Assembly (NCBI GenBank): GCA_001898225.1
Contig: MKTJ01000002.1
Coordinates: forward strand, 1-44,191
Direction of reading: 5' to 3'
DNA length: 44,191 nt
Origin: Chloroflexi bacterium 54-19
Lineage (GTDB): Bacteria; Chloroflexota; Chloroflexia; Chloroheliales; Chloroheliaceae
The position numbers and the translations under genes are program-made. Under the pieces are notes generated by a model, which ran no database searches, had not been told where the DNA came from, and worked only from the letters and a program-made list of their open reading frames with translations. Below, one piece after another: positions 22,767-32,777 of this stretch (the first letter of the stretch is position 1; each line of letters begins with the position of its first letter).

Positions 22767-24338
22767 TTATTCGAAGGAGTCATCATCTACTTCCGGGTGC
22801 TGGTCGCCGAGTTTGGCCTTGAACTGGTCGGCCACGTCGCTCAACTGGGTAAACTGCTCTTTGGCAATATTGACCAGCCGGTAGCCGGAGCTAAAGCCCA
22901 TTTTGTTCGCGGCAGGTGTCACCGTGGGGTCTTTGGTCAGGCGGTTGCCCTTACCATCTTCCCAGACCATCTTGCCGGGAACCTGGGTAAATGACCCGTC
23001 CTTCGAAGCGCCGACCGCCGCGCCGGAAGTCCCCAGTACGGCGTCATACGGCTTGCCGTTGATAAGCAGCCAGGTATGAGAGTTCGGCGTTTTGGAATCG
23101 ACCACGCCGGTAAAGAAAATCTGGTTGGTGAATTTGCCGGTCGAATCGACCACGTTCCCGGTAAAGTCATTAGGAATGAGGCCACCGGGTAGGGAGTTGA
23201 GCGGCTTGGTCAGGAGAGCCTGTTTCTCCATCCCGATACCGAAATCGTACGAAACATTCGGGTAAGCCCGGACCGCCTCGCGCAAAATCTTCATGATGTC
23301 GTCGCACTGGGTCCGCAGTTTATCGGGCAGGCCATCAAGGCCGCCCCGGATACGTTTGTCGGCCTCCGACTCGCCCATCATAATTTTCTCGGTAGCATCC
23401 TTCGACCCGGCGAAATAGCTGATGTCGATGCCCTGGTTTTTGATAAAGGCATTAAAAATATCGTCCACGATTTCTTCGGAGGAAGGTTGTTTGGCCTGTT
23501 TGGCAAACTTCTCTTTTGAATTCTCAGCCAGGGCCAGCACCGGGATAGTCTTGATGAAAGCGGTCCATTCGTCGCCGAGGGCCGCCGCCAGTTTAGCCCG
23601 CATTTTCTCTGAGTCGGTCTTCTGCTCGGTCGTGCCGTCCTTGTATATCTGGGTCTTGTCGTAGAAGTTATCGAGTATCAGTTCTCGGAACTGCCGCATC
23701 GCATTGGGGTCTTCCTTCATCGGCTTGATGATATTGTCGAAGAAAAACTTGGGGTCGGCATCAATATAATTTAGCATGTCGGGCTTGCTGATAAAGGCGA
23801 TATTACTAGAAAAAAGTTTGACCAGGGTGACGTCTTTGTTATCGAGACCCCACTTGAAAAGCGCCATTGACTGCGAGTTATAGAGGTAAAGCTTTTTCTT
23901 GGCTTCGTCCCCGGAGTGTTTTTCAGCTTTATACTTTATCAACTCCCGGTAATACTTGAAGTCTTCCTGGAAAAGCTCTTTCTGGTACTTGCCTATATCA
24001 GTCGCATTGGAATTGCGGACAGCCTTCTCGATACTCTTTTTCAACCGCCATTTCTTGGAAAGAGCCCTGGCCTCCGGTTTCTTGGTTTTCCGCTGGACGG
24101 TGGTGGCATCCCCTTTGTTAGCGGCCAGCAGACGCTGAACGGCCTGGTTGCCCACGGTCTGTTGGAGACGCTGGATATTGGCCGGGGTCAGTTCCGGGCG
24201 GCCCTTGTCAAAAGAGACTTTCTGGTCGCCTTCCCGGCGAGTTATGTCGGCGCTTTCGTCAATTCTTTCGAGGACTGGCTGGGACGAGGTGGGGGCGGGT
24301 TTACGAAGAAGCGCTTTCGAGCGTGATGATTTTGGCAT
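22767..24338 (-). CDS. Candidate eCIS/polymorphic-toxin-type effector with Cys-His-Asp C-terminal domain
   Basis: A 523-residue protein without signal peptide. Residues 55-71 (IQRLQQTVGNQAVQRLL) are the short repeat motif seen in DUF4157-type proteins of extracellular contractile injection systems and related toxins. Residues ~85-320 are lysine-rich and helical. The C-terminal part (~330-500) has Cys345 in LRTQCDDIMKIL, His420 in NSHTWLLING and Asp431 in KPYDAVLG. This order and spacing fit a papain-like or transglutaminase-like active site, suggesting a peptidase or deamidase toxin. This catalytic reading is inference. No eCIS sheath or tube genes and no evident immunity gene are adjacent. 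It is convergent with the phosphotransferase. Confidence 0.6.
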   Translation of the reverse strand: MPKSSRSKALLRKPAPTSSQPVLERIDESADITRREGDQKVSFDKGRPELTPANIQRLQQTVGNQAVQRLLAANKGDATTVQRKTKKPEARALSKKWRLKKSIEKAVRNSNATDIGKYQKELFQEDFKYYRELIKYKAEKHSGDEAKKKLYLYNSQSMALFKWGLDNKDVTLVKLFSSNIAFISKPDMLNYIDADPKFFFDNIIKPMKEDPNAMRQFRELILDNFYDKTQIYKDGTTEQKTDSEKMRAKLAAALGDEWTAFIKTIPVLALAENSKEKFAKQAKQPSSEEIVDDIFNAFIKNQGIDISYFAGSKDATEKIMMGESEADKRIRGGLDGLPDKLRTQCDDIMKILREAVRAYPNVSYDFGIGMEKQALLTKPLNSLPGGLIPNDFTGNVVDSTGKFTNQIFFTGVVDSKTPNSHTWLLINGKPYDAVLGTSGAAVGASKDGSFTQVPGKMVWEDGKGNRLTKDPTVTPAANKMGFSSGYRLVNIAKEQFTQLSDVADQFKAKLGDQHPEVDDDSFE

Positions 24339-24478
24339 GGTTCTATACTTTCTCTACTAAATATAAAAACCCGGTTTTGATTATTGTAACACTAAAAGCT
24401 TAATTTGGAGTTAATTAAAACTTATTAATAGCAGGAATTTAATTTTGATCCGGTTAAAACCAGAAATTGTTGTGAAGT

Positions 24479-27040
24479 TTAGAAACCAGGGGAGTTGACA
24501 GGGGAGGCAAAATCGCGCAGCCGGGGCGCCAGGCCGCTAAAACGGCGGTTGGTCTTGTTATTCTTGACGGCCATACCCAAAGCCCGGCGCGAGCCGACCA
24601 GCACGACCAGCTTTTTCGCCCGCGTGACGGCGGTATAGACCAGGTTGCGCTGTAACATCTGGAAGTGGCCCGTCACCAGGGGCAGCACCACCACCGGGTA
24701 TTCCGAGCCCTGGCTCTTGTGGACCGAGACAGCGTAGGCCAGAGCCAGTTCGTCCAGTTCGGCAAAGTCGTACTCGACCCGGCGACCGTCTTCCAGTTGG
24801 ACTTCCAGCATCTGGTCCTCGCTATTGATAGCCGTGATAAGGCCGCCGTCACCGTTAAAGACCAGCTTTTCGTAGTTATTTTTGAGCTGCATCACCTTAT
24901 CACCGGCCCGGAAGGTTTTGCCACCGGCCCGGCGTTCCGGCTTGCCGTTGCCGGCCGGGTTCAGCTTTTCCTGCAAAGCGGTGTTGAGGTTGACCACCCC
25001 GGCGGCGGTGCGGTGCATAGGCGAAAGCACCTGGACATCTCTGACCGGGTCAAAGCCGAATTTTTTGGGGATGCGTTCGGCCACCACGTCCACCACCAGT
25101 TCGCCGCATTTCTCGGTATCGTCCTCCACGAAAAAGAAGAAGTCGGTAATATCGCGCCCGGTCTGGGGGAACTCGCCCTGGTTGATGCGGTGCGCGTTGG
25201 TGACAATCGCGCTGCCCGCGCCCTGCCGGAAGATGTGTTCGAGCCGCACCACCGGGATAACCTGGCTGGCGACCACGTCACCCAGGACGTTCCCGGCCCC
25301 GACGCTCGGCAACTGGTCAATATCGCCCACCAGGAGGACGTGCGCGCCGTTCGGCACCGCCTTTATCAGGTTGTTCATGAGCAGAACGTCGAGCATGCTG
25401 GCCTCGTCCACGATAACCATGTCGGCGTCAAGCTGGTTCTCGCGGTCGTAAGCGGCCTTGCCACCGGGCCGCAGTTCGAGCAGGCGGTGGATGGTAGTGG
25501 CGGGAGCGCCGGTCGCTTCCGAGAGGCGTTTGGCGGCGCGCCCGGTTGGGGCCGCGAGGACGACCTTTTTCTTCTTAACCGCCAGCACCCGCAGCAGGGC
25601 CCTCATCGAGGTGGTCTTGCCGGTGCCGGGACCGCCGGTCAGGACGCTGACCTTTTCGAGCAGGGCCATGCGGACGGCGTCGCGCTGGCGTTCGTTCAGG
25701 GTCAAATTCTCCTTGTTGGAGAGGTAGTCGAAGACGACATCAAACGGCACCGACTTGAATTGAGCCAGCCGGTCTTTGCTCGGCGGGGTGGTTTTGAGGC
25801 GTAAAAGACCGCCGGAAATGCCCATCTCGGCCCGGTGGAAGGGCGGCAAATAGACCGCCTCGTAGCGGGAATCTTCGGGCGGCTTTTCCTCCCAGGGGTC
25901 GAGCAGGGGGTCGTCATCGAAGGAGCTAAAGCCGTAGCTGGCAGCTTCCTCGCGCAGTTCGAGGTCAATCAGGGCGCTCTCGGCGGGGGTGGCTGGGTGT
26001 TCGCGGGCGGAAACCCGGCTATCGGGCAAATCCTCAAGGCGGTGCAGCCGCTCGATTTCGACGCCGCGTTCGTTCCGGAGACTGTCCAGGGCTTCCTCGA
26101 CCAGTTCGACCGGGGCTTCCAGCAGTTCGGCGCTCCGTTTGACCAGTTCTTCGCTAGGCAAAAAGACGTGGCCTTCATCGGTCGCCTCGGACAGGGTGAA
26201 CTTGATACCGCTTTTGAGGCGGTCGGGGCTGTCTTTAGCGATACCGAGCCCGGCGGCGATTTTGTCGGCGGTCTTGAAGCCGATGCCGAACACATCGTCG
26301 GCCAGTTTGTAGGGCTCGTTCTTGACGACGTTTATCGAGGCATCTCCGTAGTTTTTATAGATGCGGACGGCCAGTGAGGTGCTGATGCCCTGCCCCTGCA
26401 AAAAGACCATGACCTCTTTAATAGCCTTCTGTTCTTCCCAGGCTTTTCTTATCAGGTCGGCTTTTTTGCGTCCCAGGCCCGGCACTTCGACAAGCCGGAC
26501 CGGGCTGGCTTCGAGAATGTCAAGGGTTTTGAGGCCAAAGTGGTCAACAATCTTGCCGCTGGTCTTGGGGCCGATGCCTTTTATGAGGCCGCTCCCCAGG
26601 TATTTCTGGATACCCATGATGGTGGCGGGCAGTTTGACGTTGTAGCGTTCGACCTGGAACTGCTGGCCGTAGGTGGGGTGACTTTTCCACCAGCCGTGCA
26701 ATTCGAGGTTCTCGCCGGGGTTGAGCGAGGGCAGATTGCCGACGATGGTGACAAGCTGGTCGGCCCTGGCTTTTTCGGGTTGGAGTTTGGCGACGATATA
26801 GCCGTTTTCTTCGTTCTGGTAGGTGATGCGCTCGATGGTGCCGGTCAGGACGCTAAAGCGGGGGCCGGGCTGCCCATCGGGCGAAGGTTCGGCGGGCGCG
26901 GGGGCAGGTTCGGAGAGAGCTTCCGGCGGAATATCGGCAGGCAAGACTTTTTCGACCTTAGGATGATACTTATAAGGCTGCGTCTTGCGGCGGAAATTCG
27001 GATTCTGATTCGGTTTGTGCCATTGCTCTGTCAACAACAT
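24479..27040 (-). CDS. recD2: RecD2-type ATP-dependent DNA helicase
   Basis: An 853-residue protein starting at ATG 27040 with AGGGG five bases upstream. A variable N-terminal tail (1-65) is followed by an OB-like segment (FSVLTGTIERITYQNEENGY), helix-hairpin-helix repeats (GLIKGIGPKTSGKIVDHFG, VPGLGRKKADLI, VFGIGFKTADKIAAGLG) and the superfamily 1 motor: Walker A LTGGPGTGKTTS (~465-476), VDEASMLD (~545), GDIDQLPSVG, and ALAYAVSVHKSQGSEYP near the C-terminus. This is the RecD2/TraA layout, a 5'-3' helicase without RecBC, involved in DNA repair. An insert at ~345-410 (PATPAESALIDLELREEAAS) looks lineage-specific. Single gene. Confidence 0.93.
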   Translation of the reverse strand: MLLTEQWHKPNQNPNFRRKTQPYKYHPKVEKVLPADIPPEALSEPAPAPAEPSPDGQPGPRFSVLTGTIERITYQNEENGYIVAKLQPEKARADQLVTIVGNLPSLNPGENLELHGWWKSHPTYGQQFQVERYNVKLPATIMGIQKYLGSGLIKGIGPKTSGKIVDHFGLKTLDILEASPVRLVEVPGLGRKKADLIRKAWEEQKAIKEVMVFLQGQGISTSLAVRIYKNYGDASINVVKNEPYKLADDVFGIGFKTADKIAAGLGIAKDSPDRLKSGIKFTLSEATDEGHVFLPSEELVKRSAELLEAPVELVEEALDSLRNERGVEIERLHRLEDLPDSRVSAREHPATPAESALIDLELREEAASYGFSSFDDDPLLDPWEEKPPEDSRYEAVYLPPFHRAEMGISGGLLRLKTTPPSKDRLAQFKSVPFDVVFDYLSNKENLTLNERQRDAVRMALLEKVSVLTGGPGTGKTTSMRALLRVLAVKKKKVVLAAPTGRAAKRLSEATGAPATTIHRLLELRPGGKAAYDRENQLDADMVIVDEASMLDVLLMNNLIKAVPNGAHVLLVGDIDQLPSVGAGNVLGDVVASQVIPVVRLEHIFRQGAGSAIVTNAHRINQGEFPQTGRDITDFFFFVEDDTEKCGELVVDVVAERIPKKFGFDPVRDVQVLSPMHRTAAGVVNLNTALQEKLNPAGNGKPERRAGGKTFRAGDKVMQLKNNYEKLVFNGDGGLITAINSEDQMLEVQLEDGRRVEYDFAELDELALAYAVSVHKSQGSEYPVVVLPLVTGHFQMLQRNLVYTAVTRAKKLVVLVGSRRALGMAVKNNKTNRRFSGLAPRLRDFASPVNSPGF

Positions 27041-27291
27041 TTACCCCTGCAAACCGGGATTTTCCATTGGACCCGGCGACGCCTGCCGCCTGTCCGCGCC
27101 AGCGAAAATGAGGGCTGGCCGGAAGAACAAAACTACCCGGTTAAATAGATTTTATGTTCAAATCTTGTATCGTATTATACCACTTTTCGGGCCATGTTTT
27201 GGAGTCGGGTTGCGATTTTGGTTTTGAGGGTATTATAAAAACGCTTGAGGGGATTAAAAGATTTATTCACCTTTGAAGATAAACTTGCCTA

Positions 27292-28224
27292 TTATCCATC
27301 CCCAAAATAATCTTGATCAATTTTTTTTACAACATAAGTTTCTATTTCGTTAACTCCAACGTTATAATCTATCATGTATTGTCCTAATTGATTCCCATCA
27401 ATTAGGACAATTCTCTTTTCAATTCTATTCACATAATCTTTAGCATCTTGTGAAAATTGTGAGGTAGTTATTAATACCCCTTTTCTTGCTCTATTACCTT
27501 CTAAACTACCAGCAAAAGCTTGTACAGTAGGTCTACCAACTGTATTTTCCCATCTTTTAGCTTGTATATAAACAGCATCTAAACCTAGCTTATCTTCCTT
27601 GATGATACCATCAATACCACCATCGCCACTTTGACCAACAGCTTGACCTGCATCTTTTTGAGAACCACCATAACCCATAGCAACTAGTAAATCCACAACA
27701 AGCTGTTCAAAGAATTTTGAGGAACAGCTTTTTACACGTTCAATCAATTCAGCTGCAAGTTCACTTCTTAAAGTCTGATAACTTCTTTCTAAAATTTCTC
27801 TAGGAGTTTCCTTTGCACCTGTAATTACATTATCTGGTTTTGGTTTTGGTTCTATTTGTGTAGTTTGTGACCCTTGATTACTTGCAATCTCAAACTGCAA
27901 AAATTCGGGATACCTCCTCAATACAGGTACATTTACTTTTGTTGGGTTTTCGTTTAATAACCCTATTCCCCTTTCCGTTATATGCACCAAACCCCTACCA
28001 TTACTTCCAAGTAGTAATGCTTTCTTTAGGTACGTAGCAGCCCAGTTTAACCTATCGTAAAAAATTCGTTTCTTGCCATTGGGGTAAAATTCGTTTCTTT
28101 CTTCCTGAGTTAAATGGCAGTAATCAGCTACTACATCTATAATGTCGCTTAATTTATGGTCTTTCCTGTCTGAAACACACACTAATAAAGGTAACATACA
28201 GCTTTGATAATCAGGAATCGCCAT
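27292..28224 (-). CDS. Mrr-type restriction endonuclease
   Basis: A 310-residue protein starting at ATG 28224, with AGGAG seven bases upstream. The N-terminal part (1-115) is a Mrr_N winged-helix domain (LNWAATYLKKALLLGSNGRGLVHITERGIGLL). The C-terminal part (~165-285) is a PD-(D/E)xK nuclease in the Mrr variant: FFEQLVVDLLVAMGYGG, then GGIDGIIKEDKLGLDAVYIQAKRW, with the Asp and Q-x-K residues present. Mrr enzymes cut modified DNA without a partner methylase (type IV). The gene is strikingly AT-rich (about 37 % GC) and stands alone, so it was probably acquired as a defence gene. Confidence 0.9.
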   Translation of the reverse strand: MAIPDYQSCMLPLLVCVSDRKDHKLSDIIDVVADYCHLTQEERNEFYPNGKKRIFYDRLNWAATYLKKALLLGSNGRGLVHITERGIGLLNENPTKVNVPVLRRYPEFLQFEIASNQGSQTTQIEPKPKPDNVITGAKETPREILERSYQTLRSELAAELIERVKSCSSKFFEQLVVDLLVAMGYGGSQKDAGQAVGQSGDGGIDGIIKEDKLGLDAVYIQAKRWENTVGRPTVQAFAGSLEGNRARKGVLITTSQFSQDAKDYVNRIEKRIVLIDGNQLGQYMIDYNVGVNEIETYVVKKIDQDYFGDG

Positions 28225-28646
28225 GTAAAGCTCCTAGATGAACCCGCAATAGAATTTTATATTTTTATAGCAAAGTTGGTAAAGCATTAAAATAATACAA
28301 CACCACCTTTTATTAAGCAATAGATTAAAAGTCTTCAACTTTTCGGGGAATGTATAATTCAACTCTAAAAACTTCAGGGAATACAAGGTCCGAAAAGTTA
28401 TTCATACCTTTACGACCGTAATATCCGCCAACGGCGCGGAGATTCCTCGCTACGCTCGGAATGACAGGGGAAGGGTTGTTTCTTACGTCAACGACGCACT
28501 TTTCTTAACAGACTAAAAGTATATTTTGAAATTGGGACGGCCTGTTTCATAAGTGTTTTAACCTCGATATAAAGTAAAGGGTGTAAAATGGAGTTGAACA
28601 ACCGGGGCTAATCTGGCTGGCCTCTTGTCAAAAAGGAGCGGTAACC
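28225..28646. other. AT-rich intergenic region with repeat copy 3
   Basis: No gene seen. The AT-rich character of the Mrr gene continues to about 28400. The palindromic repeat at 28421 follows, then composition returns toward normal. The promoters of the divergent genes at 28224 and 28647 must be here, but no clear pair of boxes stands out. Confidence 0.4.
28421..28468 (+). repeat. Dispersed palindromic repeat, copy 3
   Basis: ATCCGCCAACGGCGCGGAG is followed by the near-perfect palindrome ATTCCTCGC-TAC-GCTCGGAAT (28442-28462) and GACAG. It marks the border between the AT-rich Mrr segment and GC-rich DNA. Confidence 0.8.
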
Positions 28647-28862
28647 ATGCTTCGAATGAGAAACTATTGGGTTTACAGCGCGGGCCTGGCGGTCGTCTGG
28701 GCGATTGCCCTCAGCCTCGCGGTAATTATCCGGGGCTTCGACAAAGCCCAACCTTACTTCCTGGTCTTTCTCGGCTTTCTTATCGGCTGGGCGTCTACCA
28801 CCATTGCCCGCTACGTCTACCCTCCCCCTGAAAAGTGGAATACCGGCCACCGCCCACAATAA
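28647..28862 (+). CDS. Small two-span membrane protein
   Basis: A 71-residue protein starting at ATG 28647, with AAGGAG eight bases upstream. Two hydrophobic segments, about residues 9-28 (YSAGLAVVWAIALSLAVIIR) and 37-57 (YFLVFLGFLIGWASTTIARY), are joined by GFDKAQP. The tail PPPEKWNTGHRPQ is hydrophilic. I do not recognise a family. The strong ribosome site and two membrane segments make it a likely real gene. No partner gene is close. Confidence 0.7.
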   Translation: MLRMRNYWVYSAGLAVVWAIALSLAVIIRGFDKAQPYFLVFLGFLIGWASTTIARYVYPPPEKWNTGHRPQ

Positions 28863-29242
28863 CCCGGCGACACCAAAAATATAGAAACTAGAGGGCCTGT
28901 GGGCCAGAATCCTCTTTGATTTTGCCTCAAAATTGAATACAATATACCAAATGGTAATTTTCACCTGTAAAAACGAGCTTTATCGGTTGACAGTTACCCA
29001 CAAACTATGCAAAAATTGAGGTAACCGCCCACCAATTTACCCTTGAATAGCGCCTGATAAACACTATCAAAAAGTTGGCCCTGGCGGCTGTGACTACCCG
29101 GTTAGTCGTGGGGACTCCCTGATGCCCTGGACTGAAACCCGGAATGGCCGGAGATTATACTTCTCTTTACCAGGCCCGACGCGCCTTTCGCAGAAATTTA
29201 GCACGAAGACTTTAGAGATATTCAAAGAGGAAAATAAAAATA
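28863..29242. other. Intergenic region before the uxaA-like gene
   Basis: A 380-bp gap. It contains a small hairpin GACTA-cccggt-TAGTC (about 29090-29105) and a TTGACA at about 28988 without a well-placed -10. It probably contains the promoter and leader of the 29243-32147 operon. No gene seen. Confidence 0.35.
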
Positions 29243-30865
29243 ATGGCTACACAACCCCTGGATGGAAAAATTACCCTGAACCTGGACCGCCCGACTGCCA
29301 GCGAGGTCCGGTTGGAAGAAGTGGCGCTCCGGCTGCACCCGGTAGATGACGTGGCAATCGTCAAGAAAACGCTCATGCCCGGCCTGACGCTGGATACCGG
29401 CGATAAAGGCAAGGTCAAGGTCCGGCAACTGATTCAGCCCGGCCACAAGGTCGCCCTTAACGACGTGGCCGAAGGGAGCCCGGTCCGGCGCTACGGCCAG
29501 ATTATCGGGTTCGCCACCAAACCCATCCAGGCCGGTGACCATATCCACAGCCACAACCTGGCCGTGGCGAATTTTGCCCGCGACTACGCTTTCGCCAGCG
29601 AGGTCAAGCCGGTGGATATTCTGCCGCCCGAAAAACGCCGGACCTTCCAGGGTTTTCTGCGCCCCGACGGAAAGGTCGGCACCCGTAACTATATCGCTAT
29701 CCTCGGCTCGGTCAACTGTAGCGCCTCGACCATCCGGGCCGTCGCCAGCAGCTTTACCGAAGAAGATTTAAAAGATTACCCGAACGTGGACGGCGTTATC
29801 GGCCTGACCCACAAGAACGGCTGCGGCATGCGCCACGGTGGAGACGCCATCGCCCAGTTGCAAATGACCCTGGCCGGGTTCGCCAACCACCCGAACGTGG
29901 GCGCTTACGTGCTGATTGGCCTCGGCTGCGAGACCAACCAGATTCGCGAGATGATTGCGGCCCAGCGTTTCGAAATCAAACAGGGCATGACCAGCAGCGA
30001 GGGCGCGAATATGCCGCTCTTTTTAACCATCCAGGAGACCGGCGGTATCCGCAAGACCGTCGCCGCCGCCCGCCAGATGGTGCTGGAAGCCCTGCCCAAA
30101 GTAAATGAAGCCCGGCGCACCGAGCAGTCGGTCGAACACCTGATACTGGCCTTGCAATGCGGCGGGAGCGACGGTTGGAGCGGCATCACGGCCAACCCGG
30201 CCCTCGGCTTCGCGGTGGACGAACTGGTCCGCAACGGCGGCACGGCGGTCCTGAGCGAGACCCCCGAAATCTACGGCGCGGAACACATGCTGACCCGCCG
30301 CGCGGTCAGCCCGGAAGTCGGCCAGAAGCTGGTTGACCGCATCAAGTGGTGGGAGCATTACACCGGCATCAACGGGCAAGACCTCGACAACAACCCCAGC
30401 CCCGGCAACAAACTGGGCGGCCTGACCACCATCTACGAGAAGTCGCTCGGCGCGATTGCCAAGGGCGGCCAGACCCCGGTCACGGCGGTCTATAAATACG
30501 CCGAACCGATTACCGAAAAAGGGCTGGTCATCATGGACACCCCCGGCTACGACCCCGTTTCGGCCACCGGGCAGGTCGCGGGCGGCGCGAACGTGATTGT
30601 CTTTACGACCGGACGCGGTTCGGTCTTTGGCTTCAAACCGACCCCCTCGATTAAGGTCGCTACCAATACCGAGATGTACGAGCGCATGACCGAGGACATG
30701 GATGTCAACGCCGGGAAAATCCTGACCGGGACGCCCCTGGCCGAAGTCGGGCAGGAAATTTTCGAACTGGTCCTGCGGGTGGCGTCGGGCGAGCAGAGCC
30801 TGAGCGAGGCCCAGGGCGTCGGGGAAGAAGAATTTAACCCCTGGATCCTGGGGGCGATGCTTTAA
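29243..30865 (+). CDS. UxaA-family sugar-acid dehydratase (altronate/galactarate type)
   Basis: A 540-residue protein. An N-terminal SAF domain (about 15-110: [38 protein letters not shown]) is followed by the large UxaA catalytic domain with [77 protein letters not shown] and [20 protein letters not shown]. These are the conserved iron-binding and substrate blocks of altronate, galactarate and related sugar-acid dehydratases. Which acid it uses cannot be decided. The acyl-CoA dehydrogenase gene follows 55 bases downstream in the same direction, an uncommon pairing. The ribosome site (AGAGGA) lies about 12 bases upstream, rather far. Confidence 0.88.
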   Translation: MATQPLDGKITLNLDRPTASEVRLEEVALRLHPVDDVAIVKKTLMPGLTLDTGDKGKVKVRQLIQPGHKVALNDVAEGSPVRRYGQIIGFATKPIQAGDHIHSHNLAVANFARDYAFASEVKPVDILPPEKRRTFQGFLRPDGKVGTRNYIAILGSVNCSASTIRAVASSFTEEDLKDYPNVDGVIGLTHKNGCGMRHGGDAIAQLQMTLAGFANHPNVGAYVLIGLGCETNQIREMIAAQRFEIKQGMTSSEGANMPLFLTIQETGGIRKTVAAARQMVLEALPKVNEARRTEQSVEHLILALQCGGSDGWSGITANPALGFAVDELVRNGGTAVLSETPEIYGAEHMLTRRAVSPEVGQKLVDRIKWWEHYTGINGQDLDNNPSPGNKLGGLTTIYEKSLGAIAKGGQTPVTAVYKYAEPITEKGLVIMDTPGYDPVSATGQVAGGANVIVFTTGRGSVFGFKPTPSIKVATNTEMYERMTEDMDVNAGKILTGTPLAEVGQEIFELVLRVASGEQSLSEAQGVGEEEFNPWILGAML

Positions 30866-30920
30866 GAGCGCACGCAAGAGCGAGAGCGAGGCCGGTTTCC
30901 CAAAATCAAAGGAGATTGTT

Positions 30921-32147
30921 ATGGATTTTGGTTATTCGGAGAAGGTAAACGCGCTGCGGGAGAAATTGACGGCCTTCATGGACCGCTATATCTACCCGAA
31001 CGAGGCGACTTACAAACGACAAATCGAGGAAGCGGGCGACCCCCATCACCACGCCGAAATCGTGGATGAGCTGAAAGAAAAAGCCCGGGAAGCCGGTCTG
31101 TGGAACCTCTTTTTGCCGGATAACGAGTACGGAGCGGGGCTGACAAACCTGGAATACGCCCCGCTGGCCGAAATCATGGGGCGGGTGTTGTGGGCCTCGG
31201 AAGTCTTCAACTGCGCCGCCCCGGACACCGGCAACATGGAAATCCTGGCCCAGTTCGGCAACGCCGAGCAAAAAAAACAATGGCTCGAACCGCTCCTGCG
31301 CGGGGAAATCCGCTCGGCCTTCGCCATGACGGAGCCGGATGTCGCCAGTTCGGACGCCACCAACATCCAGATGTCCATCCGGCGTGAGGGTGACGAGTAC
31401 GTTATCAACGGGCGGAAGTGGTTCATCTCCGGGGCCGCCCGCGCCCGCTGCAAAATCACGATTACGATGGGCAAGACCGACCCCGAAAATCCCGACCCTC
31501 ACCGCCAACAAAGCATGGTGCTGGTGCCGATTGACACTCCCGGCCTGACGGTCGTGCGGTCTATCCCGGTCTTTGGCAACGTCGGGAACGAGGGCCACTG
31601 CGAAATTCTCTACCGGGACGTGCGGGTGCCGGTCAGTAACCTCCTGGGCGAGGAGGGGGGCGGCTTTGCCATCGCCCAGGCCCGCCTGGGACCGGGCCGG
31701 ATTCACCACTGCATGCGTTCGGTTGGGGCGGCTCAACGCGCCCTAGAAATGATGTGCCAGCGGGCGGTGGAGCGCAAGCCGTTTGGCAAGGCGTTGGCCG
31801 AGCAGGGCGTCATCCAGCAGTGGATTGCCGAGTCGCGGGTGGAAATCGAAATGGTGCGTCTTCTGACGTTGCAAGCGGCCTGGAAAATGGACGTGCTGGG
31901 CAAGAAAGCGGCCCGTGACGACATTGCAATGATAAAAATCGCGGCCCCGGAGGTCCACACGAAAGTGCTGGACCGGGCCATTCAGCTTTTCGGCGCGGCG
32001 GGGGTCAGCGACGTGTTCCCGCTTTCGGAGCAGTGGGTCTATGGCCGGACCTTGCACCTGGCGGACGGCCCCGATGAGGTCCACAAGCGCTCGCTGGCGC
32101 GGTCGGAAATCAAACACTGGACCCAACCCGAAAACTACCGCAAGTAA
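30921..32147 (+). CDS. Acyl-CoA dehydrogenase family protein (ACAD10/11-like)
   Basis: A 408-residue FAD flavoprotein starting at ATG 30921 behind AAAGGAGA. The N-terminal helical domain opens [15 protein letters not shown] and includes MDRYIYPNE. The middle beta domain has [17 protein letters not shown] (~133) and GRKWFISGA. The C-terminal helical domain has [23 protein letters not shown] and [36 protein letters not shown]. The opening sequence and length resemble the long-chain or hydroxyacyl ACAD10/11 branch. It oxidises an acyl-CoA at the alpha-beta bond and passes electrons to ETF. It ends in a clear terminator at 32172 and probably forms a two-gene unit with the UxaA-like gene. Confidence 0.93.
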   Translation: MDFGYSEKVNALREKLTAFMDRYIYPNEATYKRQIEEAGDPHHHAEIVDELKEKAREAGLWNLFLPDNEYGAGLTNLEYAPLAEIMGRVLWASEVFNCAAPDTGNMEILAQFGNAEQKKQWLEPLLRGEIRSAFAMTEPDVASSDATNIQMSIRREGDEYVINGRKWFISGAARARCKITITMGKTDPENPDPHRQQSMVLVPIDTPGLTVVRSIPVFGNVGNEGHCEILYRDVRVPVSNLLGEEGGGFAIAQARLGPGRIHHCMRSVGAAQRALEMMCQRAVERKPFGKALAEQGVIQQWIAESRVEIEMVRLLTLQAAWKMDVLGKKAARDDIAMIKIAAPEVHTKVLDRAIQLFGAAGVSDVFPLSEQWVYGRTLHLADGPDEVHKRSLARSEIKHWTQPENYRK

Positions 32148-32171
32148 AGAAAGTTTGTCATTTCCGGTAAT

Positions 32172-32207
32172 AAAAAGGCACCGTCAATACTCGCGGTGCC
32201 TTTTTAT
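32172..32207 (+). terminator. Rho-independent terminator after the acyl-CoA dehydrogenase gene
   Basis: AAAAAGGCACCG (32172-32183), a 10-base loop, CGGTGCCTTTTT (32194-32205), then ATTTA. A textbook hairpin with a U-run. Confidence 0.88.
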
Positions 32208-32233
32208 TTATAAGTATTATGTAAACTTACGGG

Positions 32234-32626
32234 TTAGTGGTTGGTGGCTGCGGCGTCGGCGGGCACGCCTTCCATCTCAATCCACTCCGAGGCCCAATCC
32301 TGGATGGCGTCCACGACCGATTTCATGGCCTGGCCTTTGGCGGTCAGGCTGTACTCGATGCGGACCGGGCTTTCCGGGTAGACCGTTCGCTCAACTAGCC
32401 CTTCGGCTTCGAGTTCGCGCAATCGCTCGGTCAGAAGCCGGTCGCTGACCAGTTCGACCATTTTGAGAAGCTCGTTAAACCGGCGCGGGCCTTCCATCAA
32501 GGCCCGGATAATCAGGCCGGTCCAGCGTTTTCCCAGGATGGCGGCGGCTTTCTCGTAGCGGGGGCACATCATGGTATTGAATTTCGGGGTTTCCGATATG
32601 CTGGTTAATTCTGTTTTTGCTGCCAT
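32234..32626 (-). CDS. HxlR-family transcriptional regulator
   Basis: A 130-residue protein starting at ATG 32626 behind AAAAGGT. Characteristic HxlR sequence: CPRYEKAAAILGKRWTGLIIRALMEGPRRFNEL, followed by VSDRLLTERLRELEAEGLVERTVYPESPVRIEYSLTAKG. A single Cys (MMCP, residue 21) sits where many HxlR proteins carry their redox- or aldehyde-sensing cysteine. The VOC-family gene lies upstream on the same strand (150 bases), so the two may share control. HxlR proteins bind palindromes in their own promoter regions. Confidence 0.92.
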   Translation of the reverse strand: MAAKTELTSISETPKFNTMMCPRYEKAAAILGKRWTGLIIRALMEGPRRFNELLKMVELVSDRLLTERLRELEAEGLVERTVYPESPVRIEYSLTAKGQAMKSVVDAIQDWASEWIEMEGVPADAAATNH

Positions 32627-32777
32627 TTGACTTACCTTTTATATTATGAAAAAAATTATCTTCTTAACCCGGCCTGGCCTGGAAGGGATTCCAGGCTACT
32701 TACTCTATTATTTTAATACGTTCTTAACGTTATAGTATCAAAGAACCAGGCCAGTTGCAACGGACTTTTGACCAGTA

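Noticed and set aside
29122..29349. 75-codon frame overlapping the start of the UxaA-family gene
   Set aside because: It overlaps the strong gene at 29243 in another frame and lacks a ribosome site.
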